From assembly GCA_937996725.1 (NCBI GenBank), contig CALKUR010000162.1, positions 1-20,028 of the forward strand: a DNA stretch of 20,028 nucleotides, written 5' to 3'. Origin of the DNA: an uncultured Dechloromonas sp. Lineage in GTDB: Bacteria; Pseudomonadota; Gammaproteobacteria; Burkholderiales; Rhodocyclaceae. The notes under the pieces are model-generated. The model was given only the letters and a program-made list of their open reading frames with translations. It made no database searches and had not been told where the DNA came from. A program made the position numbers and the translations under genes. Shown piece by piece: positions 1 to 8,151 of this stretch; within the stretch, counting starts at the first letter, position 1; each line of letters begins with the position of its first letter.

Positions 1-523
1 TGTGCTTCATGTCGATAGGAATGCCATGCGACTCGGCGTAATTCATGAGCTTTTCACGCGAGAGCAGATCCCACTCACGCCACGGCGCGATCACTTTGAC
101 ACCTGGCTTTAACGCGTAAGCACCCAGCTCGAAACGCACCTGGTCATTGCCTTTGCCGGTAGCGCCGTGACAGATAGCATCCGCACCGGTCTTGTTGACG
201 ATTTCAATCAGGCGCTTGGCAATCAGCGGTCGTGCGATCGACGTACCCAACAGGTACTCACCTTCGTAAACCGTATTGGCACGGAACATCGGGAAAACGA
301 AATCGCGCACGAACTCTTCGCGCAGATCATCGATAAAAATGTTCTTGGGTTTGATACCCAGCTTCAACGCCTTGGCACGCGCCGGTTCAAGTTCTTCACC
401 CTGCCCCAGATCGGCTGTAAATGTAACCACTTCGCAACCATAGGTGTCTTGCAGCCACTTCAGAATCACCGAGGTGTCCAGACCGCCCGAATAGGCCAGT
501 ACCACTTTCTTGATATCACTCAT
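1..523 (-). CDS. argG: Argininosuccinate synthase, N-terminal part (runs off the left edge)
   Basis: ATP-dependent ligation of citrulline and aspartate to argininosuccinate, the penultimate step of arginine synthesis, in the cytoplasm. About 174 N-terminal residues are visible, beginning MSDIKKVVLAYSGGLDTSV. The PP-loop SGGLDTS (residues 12-18) is the ATP-pyrophosphatase signature of the family, and the HGATGKGNDQVRFE stretch further on is also typical. The ATG at 521-523 has a purine-rich GGAAAG about 6 nt upstream, so the start is well supported. The gene is the third in the minus-strand argD-argF-argG run, 51 nt after the argF stop, with no terminator seen in that gap. The full protein is normally about 400-450 residues, so the rest lies outside the window. 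Confidence 0.96.
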   Translation of the reverse strand, partial: MSDIKKVVLAYSGGLDTSVILKWLQDTYGCEVVTFTADLGQGEELEPARAKALKLGIKPKNIFIDDLREEFVRDFVFPMFRANTVYEGEYLLGTSIARPLIAKRLIEIVNKTGADAICHGATGKGNDQVRFELGAYALKPGVKVIAPWREWDLLSREKLMNYAESHGIPIDMKH

Positions 524-574
524 TGCTACTTTCCGCTTAGGTTAAAACCACTTCATCAAATCGGCGATGCCCGA

Positions 575-1489
575 TCAGTCGACCCGACCCAGCATCAGAA
601 ATTCCATTAACGCTTTTTGAACATGCAGACGATTCTCGGCCTCTTCCCACACGACACTCTGGGAGCCATCGATCACGCTGGCCGTGACTTCTTCCCCACG
701 GTGCGCTGGCAGGCAGTGCATAAACAGGGCGCCAGGATTAGCAACACGCATCATGTCGTCATCGACCTGCCAATCGGCAAAGGCTTTCAAACGAGCCTCA
801 TTCTCGGCCTCGAAGCCCATCGAGGTCCACACATCGGTCGTCACTAGATCCGCACCACGGGCCGCATCCATCGGATCTGCAAACACTTCGTAATGCCCCC
901 GGTCGGTACCAACCAGCGCCGTATCGAGCTCGTAGCCCGGTGGCGTCGACACATTGACTTTGAAGTCCAGGATTCGGGCAGCTTGCAACCAGGTGTTACA
1001 AACGTTGTTGGCATCCCCGACCCAGGCCACCGTTTTACCGCGTAGATCGCCGCGATGCTCGTGATAGGTGTAGATGTCGGCCATGATCTGGCACGGATGA
1101 TATTCGTTGGTTAGGCCATTGATGACTGGCACGCGCGAATAGGTCGAGAAGCGTTCGACGATGCTCTGCTCAAAGGTGCGAATCATGACGATGTCGCTCA
1201 TGCGAGAAATCACTTGCGCCGCGTCTTCCACCGGTTCGCCACGGCCGAGCTGCGAATCCCGAGTATTCAGATAAATCGCTGCACCGCCGAGTTGCTGCAT
1301 ACCGGCCTCGAACGACAGGCGCGTGCGCGTACTCGCTTTCTCAAAAATCATGACCAGCGTGCGGTCGACCAAAGGCCAGTACTGCTGATACGACTTGAAG
1401 CGTTCCTTGATCCAGCGGGTCCGCGCGAAGAGATACTCGTACTCTTCACGGTTGAAATCGCTGAACTGCAGGTAATGTCTCAATGCCAT
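575..1489 (-). CDS. argF: Ornithine carbamoyltransferase
   Basis: Transfers the carbamoyl group of carbamoyl phosphate to ornithine to give citrulline, in the cytoplasm. The 304 residues match the usual length of anabolic ArgF. Visible signatures are the carbamoyl-phosphate motif STRTR (residues 53-57), HPCQ (131-134), the DxxxSMG ornithine-loop region TDVWTSMG (218-225) and the catalytic HCLPAHRGEEV (258-268). All key residues expected of an active enzyme are present. The gene follows argD with a single base between the argD stop and this ATG (TAA-T-ATG), which suggests translational coupling and one mRNA. The other family member to consider is the catabolic ArcB, but the argD/argG context favours biosynthesis. 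Confidence 0.96.
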   Translation of the reverse strand: MALRHYLQFSDFNREEYEYLFARTRWIKERFKSYQQYWPLVDRTLVMIFEKASTRTRLSFEAGMQQLGGAAIYLNTRDSQLGRGEPVEDAAQVISRMSDIVMIRTFEQSIVERFSTYSRVPVINGLTNEYHPCQIMADIYTYHEHRGDLRGKTVAWVGDANNVCNTWLQAARILDFKVNVSTPPGYELDTALVGTDRGHYEVFADPMDAARGADLVTTDVWTSMGFEAENEARLKAFADWQVDDDMMRVANPGALFMHCLPAHRGEEVTASVIDGSQSVVWEEAENRLHVQKALMEFLMLGRVD

Positions 1490-1490
1490 A

Positions 1491-2663
1491 TTATTTTCCG
1501 AGGTAACGGGTAATCACGTCGGACAGTCGCTCGACCAGCGTATTCGCATCGGCCTGCGTGATATTCAGCGATGGCAGCAGACGCACGACCGAATCGGCCG
1601 TCACGTTGATCAGCAGGCCGGCATCGCGTGCCAGCGCCACTAGCTCACCACACGGACGATCCAGTTCAATACCGATCATCAGACCACGACCACGGATATC
1701 GACGACTTCAGCAAATTCACCAATACGGGCACGCAGGCCATCACGAATTGCCCGACCCATCTTGTCGGCGTTGTCCAGCAGCTTGTCGCGCTCCAGAACG
1801 TCAATCGTTGTCTTGGCGGCGCGCATAGCCAGCGGATTACCGCCGAAGGTGGAGCCATGATTGCCCGGGCCGAACAGACCCGCCGCACGACCACCCGCCA
1901 TACAGGCACCAACCGGGACGCCGGAACCTAGACCCTTCGCTAGCGACACCACGTCCGGACGTATGCCCGCATGCTGGAACCCAAACCACTTGCCGGTACG
2001 ACCGATGCCACATTGCACTTCATCGGTCATCAACAACCAGCCCTTTTCGTCGCAGAGGGCGCGCAGGTCACGCTGGAACTGCTCGTCGGCGAGATGAATG
2101 CCGCCCTCACCTTGAATAATCTCCAGTAGTACGGCAACGACATTCTTGTTATGTTGGGCAACCTGGCGAATTGCTTCGATATCGCTATAGGGGACACGCA
2201 CAAAACCGCTGACCAGCGGCTCAAACCCGGCTTGAGTCTTGCGATTGCCGGTGGCCGACAAGGTCGCCAGTGTCCGTCCATGGAACGCGTGTTCCATGAC
2301 GATGATGTTCGGATTGTCGATGCCCTGGCGGTGACCATAAAAGCGCGCCAATTTGATCGCAGCTTCATTGGCCTCGCAACCGGAGTTGCAGAAGAACACT
2401 TCATCGAGGCCCGACAGCGATGACAGCTTATCGGCCAATTCATCCTGTAGTGGAATCCGGTAAAGGTTCGACGTATGCAGCAGCTGCGCCGCCTGTTGGC
2501 TCAATGCCCGCACCAGATCCGGGTGGTTATGACCGAGCGTATTGACGGCGATGCCGGACAAGGCATCCAGATAGCGCTTGCCGTCGGTATCTACCACCCA
2601 ACTTCCCTCACCGTGAGAAAAAGCCACAGGCTGACGGGCATAGGTGTTCATCACATGCGTCAT
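1491..2663 (-). CDS. argD: Acetylornithine aminotransferase (class III, PLP-dependent)
   Basis: Transaminates N-acetylglutamate semialdehyde to N-acetylornithine with glutamate; many family members also accept the succinyldiaminopimelate pathway substrate. The protein has 390 residues. Motifs are SGCEANEAAIKLAR (94-107, cofactor phosphate region), TDEVQCGIGRTG (213-224) and SLAKGLGSG (240-248) with the Schiff-base lysine at K243. The ATG at 2661-2663 has only a weak GAG upstream; a second in-frame ATG four codons later (MNTYARQPVAF) is a possible alternative start. The first ATG overlaps the stop of a 24-codon upstream ORF in an ATGA arrangement, described separately. First structural gene of the arginine operon; promoter and leader hairpin lie at 2708-2798. 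Confidence 0.95.
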   Translation of the reverse strand: MTHVMNTYARQPVAFSHGEGSWVVDTDGKRYLDALSGIAVNTLGHNHPDLVRALSQQAAQLLHTSNLYRIPLQDELADKLSSLSGLDEVFFCNSGCEANEAAIKLARFYGHRQGIDNPNIIVMEHAFHGRTLATLSATGNRKTQAGFEPLVSGFVRVPYSDIEAIRQVAQHNKNVVAVLLEIIQGEGGIHLADEQFQRDLRALCDEKGWLLMTDEVQCGIGRTGKWFGFQHAGIRPDVVSLAKGLGSGVPVGACMAGGRAAGLFGPGNHGSTFGGNPLAMRAAKTTIDVLERDKLLDNADKMGRAIRDGLRARIGEFAEVVDIRGRGLMIGIELDRPCGELVALARDAGLLINVTADSVVRLLPSLNITQADANTLVERLSDVITRYLGK

Positions 2664-2707
2664 AGACTTACTCGATCAAACAAAACCAAAAGCGACAAAT
2701 GAAAAAA

Positions 2708-2759
2708 CGGCGAAGTGTTCATCAACCGATCCATGATGATTGGCCGTTGAACCTCGCCG
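2708..2759 (-). promoter_or_regulatory. Attenuator-like hairpin in the argD leader
   Basis: Read on the minus strand, CGGCGA then GTTCA pair with TGAAC then TCGCCG. This gives an 11-bp interrupted stem (one-base versus three-base bulge) with a 26-nt loop, followed directly by a run of six T. That is the layout of an intrinsic terminator, placed about 40 nt before the argD start and just downstream of the predicted transcription start. Nothing is transcribed toward it from further upstream on this strand, because the next gene is divergent, so it would act only on argD leader RNA. A 24-codon ORF (MDRLMNTSPFFHLSLL at its start, 2660-2734) begins inside the loop, and its TGA overlaps the argD ATG. 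It has two Arg codons but no Arg run. That this regulates argD is inference. Confidence 0.4.
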
Positions 2760-2769
2760 CAGCGTGCGA

Positions 2770-2798
2770 ATAAAACGTTCACGTCAATTTTATGGCAA
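2770..2798 (-). promoter_or_regulatory. Predicted promoter of the argDFG operon
   Basis: On the minus strand a TTGCCA -35 box (2793-2798) and a TTTTAT -10 box (2770-2775) are separated by exactly 17 bp. They match the sigma-70 consensus at 5/6 and 4/6 positions. Transcription would start near 2763, giving a leader of about 100 nt that carries the hairpin described above. No ArgR-like operator was recognised. Confidence 0.4.
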
Positions 2799-2850
2799 AA
2801 CGGGCGCCTAATCCACTCCCAAGCCTCTCCCGCAAGTGCACAAAAATCGA

Positions 2851-2856
2851 TAGAAT
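2851..2856 (+). promoter_or_regulatory. -10-like box just before the DUF3579 gene
   Basis: TAGAAT (5/6 to the consensus) sits 7 nt upstream of the preferred ATG at 2864. No convincing -35 box is seen at 16-18 bp. If used, transcription would begin at or next to the start codon. Confidence 0.3.
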
Positions 2857-2863
2857 GGTGCCC

Positions 2864-3250
2864 ATGAACACCCCAGCAGCGACAGACCACGTCAAAAGCG
2901 AAAGCGATCTGTCCCACAGCCTCGTCATCGTTGGCCGAACCCACGATGGCCAGAAATTCCGCCCTTCGGATTGGGCCGAGCGTCTGTGTGGGGTCATGTC
3001 GGCCTTCGGCAGCGAAAAACGGATGAAATATTCACCCTATGTCAGCCCGGGCGAGTGGGAAGGTGACAAATGCGTGTTTATTGACGGAACACTCTACGAC
3101 AAATCACCGATTGCCTACAGGTTCCTGGCAAATTTTGCCAAAGATAACGATTTAGTGCTGATTGACGGCGTTTGCAGCCTCGAAGTCTGCAATATCGACG
3201 AAGTTCTGGCAGAAACCGTCGTTTACCCAGCTAGTATCCCGGTCCGCTGA
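2864..3250 (+). CDS. DUF3579 family protein of unknown function
   Basis: A 128-residue protein from the ATG at 2864. The core contains DGQKFRPSDWAERLCGVMSA, then SEKRMKYSPYVSP and AYRFLANFAKDNDLVLIDG. I recognise this pattern as the betaproteobacterial DUF3579 family (from memory); its function is not known. No signal peptide or membrane segment is visible, so it is probably cytoplasmic. An upstream ATG at 2792 would add 24 residues that look unlike the family, and that start lies inside the predicted argDFG promoter, so I prefer 2864. There is no Shine-Dalgarno sequence; a TAGAAT -10-like box ends 7 nt before the ATG, which would fit a leaderless mRNA. It is divergent from argD and ends 7 bp from the convergent DUF4239 gene, with no terminator between them. 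Confidence 0.85.
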   Translation: MNTPAATDHVKSESDLSHSLVIVGRTHDGQKFRPSDWAERLCGVMSAFGSEKRMKYSPYVSPGEWEGDKCVFIDGTLYDKSPIAYRFLANFAKDNDLVLIDGVCSLEVCNIDEVLAETVVYPASIPVR

Positions 3251-3257
3251 GCTTAGT

Positions 3258-4055
3258 TCATTTAATCAGACTGGGATTGTCGGCAATCAGCTGCGGCAAA
3301 ATATCGATGATCGGTTGCGGCGTAATCTTGTTTTCACCGGCAAGCACGCCGTCCAGCGCAACCAGCAAGGTCAGCAGCACGGCAATCCCAAGAATCGTTC
3401 CCGAAGTAAAGGCTACGGTAAAAAACGTCCGTTTTTCAAACCAGCCCGAGATAATCAACATCCCAATCAGGCAACTCAGCGCAACCCACAAATACCCGGG
3501 AAGGCTCTTTTTAAAGTCGGCCAGCCGGGCATCACGCAGATCGACCATTTGCTTGAAGGTTGCCAGAATCTCCGCTCGTGCTACCTGTTGCGAATAGGTA
3601 TTCACCTTAATAGCTCTAAGACCTTGCGTCATTTCAGACGAAAGCTCAGACACCTTATCGCTGCGCTCACGCTTGGCCATGGCGGGCCATTCATCTTGTA
3701 CGATCAGATTGGCGTAGGTATTCAAATCATCCCGAAACGCTTCTGCTTCATTGGTCGCCATGCTCTTCAAATCACGATTCAGCTTCGATATGGCCTGGGC
3801 CTCACGAGCCACCAGATCCTCGGTATTAAGATGGCTAGACTGCACGCGGACAAGTGAAAACACGCACAACGCAATTGTCAGGCCACACAGGATCTTGTAG
3901 GCATCCAATGCCCCTGTACTGAGTTCATCAGGCACGTTGAGTTTGTATCTAATCCGAATAACAAGCGGCAGCACCACGGCAAAGAGCAAGCCGCCACCGC
4001 CAAACAAGAATCCGATCTCCAAGTCGGAGAGTGTGTGGAGCCAATTCAAGAACAT
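3258..4055 (-). CDS. DUF4239 family (bestrophin-like) inner-membrane protein
   Basis: About 265 residues from the ATG at 4053-4055, which has GGGTGA at a good distance; a GTG at 4064 would add three residues. Counting from that GTG, hydrophobic segments are at about 18-36, 55-74, 190-208 and 214-240, so four membrane helices with a helical soluble domain of about 110 residues between the pairs. That domain contains LVAREAQAISKLNRDL (84-99) and the QDEWPAMAKRERS region (123-135), the pattern I associate with DUF4239, described as bestrophin-like. A channel role is only suggested by that name and is not shown here. The gene starts 24 nt after the tpsA stop on the same strand, so it is probably the third gene of the tpsB-tpsA unit. 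Confidence 0.75.
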   Translation of the reverse strand: MFLNWLHTLSDLEIGFLFGGGGLLFAVVLPLVIRIRYKLNVPDELSTGALDAYKILCGLTIALCVFSLVRVQSSHLNTEDLVAREAQAISKLNRDLKSMATNEAEAFRDDLNTYANLIVQDEWPAMAKRERSDKVSELSSEMTQGLRAIKVNTYSQQVARAEILATFKQMVDLRDARLADFKKSLPGYLWVALSCLIGMLIISGWFEKRTFFTVAFTSGTILGIAVLLTLLVALDGVLAGENKITPQPIIDILPQLIADNPSLIK

Positions 4056-4079
4056 GGTGTTCACCCAGTAGTGACCATC

Positions 4080-7000
4080 TTACAAAATCAGCATCATAAC
4101 CGACATCGGATTGTTGGGATTCGTCAGATCATCGACATCATGCGCTCTGATGACATCCCGTTGCTTGACACCCGACTTGCTAGTTGTTGTCGACGCTGTG
4201 GTTTTAGTGCTCGTATCAAAGGCGGGCATCAGCTCACCTGAATTACTGTAGACCATCCCCGAACCCGGTAATTCTGCTTTGGCCACGATCGGAGACGTAC
4301 TGACGTGGTGATTTGACCGCGCCATTTGGGTGTCACGTGTTCGTGCTGCCGCATGCGCTGCGGCTCGGCTGGCAGGAGTCGATGCGGCAGCCTTCTGGGC
4401 AGACTTCACAACACTCTGCGTTACCGTAACGGGTTTATCAGCACCCTGCTTTTGGGCGGTTTGCTTTGACGTTTGACGATTGTCGGCAGATTCCGAATCC
4501 GATGCCGCCGTATTACCAGACTGACTCACGGAACTGGTCGATTTCTGCGTCGAGGTTGTGGATCCGGTCTGAGTTGAGCCACTGGTTGACGGAGATGCGG
4601 TCGAGCCAGCCCCTGACTGAGATGCACCCGTAGTAAACGAAGACACTGTTGTCACTGCACTGGTATTCGATGCTCCCGAGGTCATACCAGTGTTCAGGTT
4701 AATAGTCAGCACACTACTGGTGTCAACCGTCGCAGGAGGCAACGGCGGCATCGGGCTTGGTCCATTTGCGATCACCGTGGAGATCATGACCCCGGCTGAT
4801 GTATCGGGTTCTGTTATCTGCGTTGGCGTAGGTCTTAGTATGGGTGTGGGTGTGGGTGTGGGCGTTGGAGAAGGCGTGATCGCTTCACGGTATATGCCAT
4901 ACAGGCCTACGCCCAGCGCTGGACTTAATGTTGTAGAAGCATTGCTGTTATAGCGGTAATTCGCGGGGTTGGTGCCGACGAGAGCGACCAACCCCGTGCT
5001 ACCGGGAATGCTACCCGTGTACAAAGTTGCGCGCCCACCACTCCCAACCGACACAGCACCACTACCGGAGATAACGATGTTACCCCCTGATGCATCACCC
5101 GCTGCCGAGTTAACGCCGGCATCCAATACAACTGCATCCGACGATGCGCTCGATGTGGTTATTAATTTGGTCACGTTAATGTCACCAGATAACACACCCA
5201 GTTTCACCACGCCTGAGGCGGTAATACCTGGCTCACCCACCATGCCAGGAAGAGAAACAATCGACAAGCTGGACGTATTTAGGAAGCGTATATCGCCCAT
5301 GTTCCGGGCGGTCAATCTACCGACCATGTTGTTTGCAGCAGTCAGCGTCGCGTTGCCTCCCCCGAGTAGCCATAACTCGCCAGCGGTTAAGACACCACTA
5401 GCGCCCTGCGTAATAGACCGAAAAGCTTGAAGGTTGATAATGCTACTAGTCGTGAGGGTATTATTAACAACGATATAGTCACTCGAAAGCTGAATCGGTC
5501 CGGCAATATTGATGGGGCTGCTAATGGTGACAGTCGTGTAATCGTTGTATCCGATACTTAGTCCACCCAACGATGAGAACCCTAGCATAGCCAACGGTTG
5601 GCCGGCCCCACCAATATTGTTGAGAATAAACGTCGTACCACTGGTCAATCCGTTAAAGTTGAACCCATTAGCCCAGGAGCCATAGGCCGGCGCGAGCGTC
5701 AACCTACCTGTGGTTAAGGTCGCAAGGGTTCCATTTCCAGACCAATTGTAAATCTGATCGGCCGTTAGATTAAGTTCACCAGTACCAGTACTGATTGTAT
5801 GGTTGCCATACAATCCAATACCATAAGCAGCTGCATTGGCAGTGCTTCGGCCTGCCCATATCATGAGATTGCCACCACCGGTATTGATATCGGCATTGAG
5901 ATCAAGGCCGTTGCTGTTAACACCGGCAGCGCCCACTGACGGGCCATTGCCCACAGTTAGCCCATACCATGTTTGCGAGCCATTAGCTGTTGAACTACCC
6001 CCCGCCCATAGATTGCCGCCATTGGTATTAATGGTGATCGCGCTGGAACTAGCCCCAATTCCGACACCGCCATCGAGGGTATGGTCATAGTCTGACCACA
6101 ACACGATATTGAGTTTTCCAGAGGTGCTAGAAATATTTGCTTGTAGGCTGACCATTCGATGCGCCTTAAGCATGAGGGTTGCATCACCACCCGCAGTTTT
6201 AGCAATGCCACTCGTAACCCAAATATCACCAGAAATCCCGACGCCCGCATTACCGACAATTGCTCCCGTCGTTCCGGTTGGTGAACCGGTCGGACTATAG
6301 GCAGTATCAATCGTCACACTAGTGCCGTTGTTAAGCGCCCCTACGATTGCAGCTGCCTCACCTAAGCCAATCGCGTAGTTATATGGGTCAACAAGCCATA
6401 AACCGCCGGGGCCGTTTGTTGCGCCGGCATTGATGTACGCGCCCGTGGTGTTCACAACATGGCCAGAGGTTTCAATCTGACCGCCATCGCCGCCATTAGG
6501 CCCGCCCTTGGCATAAATGCTGCCATAGGCCTTCGTCCAACCATTGGCGTTGGTCACATCACTCCACAGCACCACCTTACCGCCGTTACCAATGTCGGTA
6601 GCGCTGGCGTCGATGGTGACGTTTTGCCCCATGTAGGTGGTGGTGGCCTGGTACGTGCCGTTTGATCCTTGCCAATCACCACCGATGAGTACGGTACCGC
6701 CCTGCGTGGCGCCTGCGGCGTCGATACTGGTGGTATCGGTGAGGCTGATTTGGTCACCGGTGACAGTGGTTTGCCCTGCTCTACCGTAGCGGCTTCTTGT
6801 GCTGATGGTGGTGCTACCGGCGAGTGCCACGGTGGATGGGCCAGTGGGTGGCGCCAAGGGGTTGTTCAGCGGGTGGTTGGGGCCGAGTACGTCGGCGGCG
6901 TTGGTAGGGCCAGCGCCGTTGATGTTGATGCTGCCGCCTTGAGTATCGCCATCAGCATTGATGTTGGCGTTGTTTAGGGTGAGCTGGTTGGCGGCCAGTT

Positions 7001-8138
7001 GGACCCGCCCACCCTGTTGCTGGCTACCGGTATTGATGTTGGCGTTGGTGACGGCGAGTTGGTTGGTGGCCTGTACTTTGACGGTGCCGCCCTGGGTTGG
7101 GCTGGTGGCGATGACGTTACCGCTGATCGAAACGTTCTTACCGTTGATCTGGATGGTGCCGGCCTGGGTAGTATCGCTGGATACGTCCAACGTGCCTGTG
7201 TTGGTGACACTTGTGCCTTCCAGGAGGATACGGCCGCCCTGTTGGCTGACGCCTTTGGCTTCAATGGTGCCGCTGTTGATGACGCTGGCGGCGAGCTGGT
7301 TAGCCGCTCTTGCGGAGAGGATAACGAGGCCGTTAGGGGCTTTGATGGCATGGCGGTTCTCGACGAGGGTGTCGAGTTGGGCCTCAGTCACCGTGATGCT
7401 GTCGAGTTTGCTGGTGAGACCGAAGTTAAGCGTGATGCTTTCTCCGGCGGCCATGGCGATGGTGCCGGATTGGGCGAGCAGGAGGCCGCTGTTACGGACT
7501 TCAGGGGCCAGCATGGCGATGTAGCCATTGAGGCTGGTGGTAATGGTGCCTTCGTTGATGACTTTGCCGGTGCTGCCATTACGATCAAAAGTGGTGCTGC
7601 CGGCCATGAAGGCGGCGTCACTCATGCTCATGGTGGTGGCAACGATGCCACCGACATTGACCTGGGCGCCGGGGGCAAAGTAGACGCCGGCGGCGTTGAT
7701 GAGGTAGACCTGGCCGTTAGAGGACAGTTGTCCGTAGATCTGGCTGGGGTTACCGCTGTTAACGCGGTTGAGCGTGACGGCCTGGCTGCTGGGCTGGACG
7801 AAGTTGACCTGGGCCTGGCTACCGATGTCAAAGGTGTTCCAGTTGATGGCGGCACGATTGGACGATTGGGTAATCGTCATGGTGTTGCCGTTGGTGCCGA
7901 TGGCAGCGATGCCGGCGGCGACCTGGCCACCAGTGGGGAGTTGATTGGGAGTGGGTGGCGAAGGCGGTGCGGCTGTGGCTGCCCCGCCGGTGAGCATGGC
8001 GACGGTGGTGACGGTACGGGTAATGCGGGTGATGGACTGCTGTTTACCCTGGGCGGTGGTGGCTTCACTCACGGCAACCCAGGCCATCTGGACTTTGCTC
8101 CAGATGACTTTGAAGATGCGGTTGAGTGCGTGGTTCAT
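4080..8138 (-). CDS. Two-partner secretion exoprotein (TpsA), filamentous-haemagglutinin type
   Basis: A 1352-residue exoprotein, exported by its partner and probably an adhesin or surface factor. Residues 1-24 are an extended signal peptide region (NRIFKVIWSKVQMAWVAVSE), followed by a hydrophobic stretch with likely cleavage near residue 56. Residues about 60-300 form the TPS secretion domain, including NRVNSGNPSQIYGQL (124-138) and LINAAGVYFAPGAQVNVGG (146-164). Gly/Thr/Asn-rich beta-helix-like repeats follow. A region with GGKVVLWSDV, GGQIETSGH and GLWLVDPYNY (519-588) is common in such proteins. After about residue 590 I recognise nothing. There is a Pro-Thr tract (1089-1107), a Ser/Thr-rich region, an Ala-rich stretch and a hydrophobic end MSVMMLIL. 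No cysteine-rich or VENN-type toxin module is seen. It starts 13 nt after the tpsB stop, without a clear ribosome binding site. Confidence 0.9.
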   Translation of the reverse strand: MNHALNRIFKVIWSKVQMAWVAVSEATTAQGKQQSITRITRTVTTVAMLTGGAATAAPPSPPTPNQLPTGGQVAAGIAAIGTNGNTMTITQSSNRAAINWNTFDIGSQAQVNFVQPSSQAVTLNRVNSGNPSQIYGQLSSNGQVYLINAAGVYFAPGAQVNVGGIVATTMSMSDAAFMAGSTTFDRNGSTGKVINEGTITTSLNGYIAMLAPEVRNSGLLLAQSGTIAMAAGESITLNFGLTSKLDSITVTEAQLDTLVENRHAIKAPNGLVILSARAANQLAASVINSGTIEAKGVSQQGGRILLEGTSVTNTGTLDVSSDTTQAGTIQINGKNVSISGNVIATSPTQGGTVKVQATNQLAVTNANINTGSQQQGGRVQLAANQLTLNNANINADGDTQGGSININGAGPTNAADVLGPNHPLNNPLAPPTGPSTVALAGSTTISTRSRYGRAGQTTVTGDQISLTDTTSIDAAGATQGGTVLIGGDWQGSNGTYQATTTYMGQNVTIDASATDIGNGGKVVLWSDVTNANGWTKAYGSIYAKGGPNGGDGGQIETSGHVVNTTGAYINAGATNGPGGLWLVDPYNYAIGLGEAAAIVGALNNGTSVTIDTAYSPTGSPTGTTGAIVGNAGVGISGDIWVTSGIAKTAGGDATLMLKAHRMVSLQANISSTSGKLNIVLWSDYDHTLDGGVGIGASSSAITINTNGGNLWAGGSSTANGSQTWYGLTVGNGPSVGAAGVNSNGLDLNADINTGGGNLMIWAGRSTANAAAYGIGLYGNHTISTGTGELNLTADQIYNWSGNGTLATLTTGRLTLAPAYGSWANGFNFNGLTSGTTFILNNIGGAGQPLAMLGFSSLGGLSIGYNDYTTVTISSPINIAGPIQLSSDYIVVNNTLTTSSIINLQAFRSITQGASGVLTAGELWLLGGGNATLTAANNMVGRLTARNMGDIRFLNTSSLSIVSLPGMVGEPGITASGVVKLGVLSGDINVTKLITTSSASSDAVVLDAGVNSAAGDASGGNIVISGSGAVSVGSGGRATLYTGSIPGSTGLVALVGTNPANYRYNSNASTTLSPALGVGLYGIYREAITPSPTPTPTPTPILRPTPTQITEPDTSAGVMISTVIANGPSPMPPLPPATVDTSSVLTINLNTGMTSGASNTSAVTTVSSFTTGASQSGAGSTASPSTSGSTQTGSTTSTQKSTSSVSQSGNTAASDSESADNRQTSKQTAQKQGADKPVTVTQSVVKSAQKAAASTPASRAAAHAAARTRDTQMARSNHHVSTSPIVAKAELPGSGMVYSNSGELMPAFDTSTKTTASTTTSKSGVKQRDVIRAHDVDDLTNPNNPMSVMMLIL
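4841..4866 (+). repeat. GGGTGT hexanucleotide tandem repeat coding for Pro-Thr units in tpsA
   Basis: About four copies of a TGGGTG unit in a row, the last ones degenerate. On the coding (minus) strand they encode the Pro-Thr tract near residues 1092-1100 of the exoprotein. Because the unit is six bases long, gain or loss of a copy would change the linker length by two residues without a frameshift. Confidence 0.7.
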
Positions 8139-8151
8139 CGTCGAATACGGC

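Noticed and set aside
2660..2944. A 94-codon minus-strand frame upstream of argD as a full gene
   Set aside because: Most of it lies opposite the DUF3579 gene and upstream of the predicted argD promoter; only the last 24 codons are kept, as a possible leader ORF.
3162..3857. A 231-codon open frame on the plus strand over the DUF3579 end and the DUF4239 gene
   Set aside because: It crosses two well-supported genes in another frame or strand and has no domain features.
4080..8138. Possible contact-dependent inhibition (CdiA-type) toxin at the TpsA C-terminus
   Set aside because: No VENN-like motif, no pretoxin region and no nuclease-like end are visible; the tail is low-complexity with a short hydrophobic terminus.
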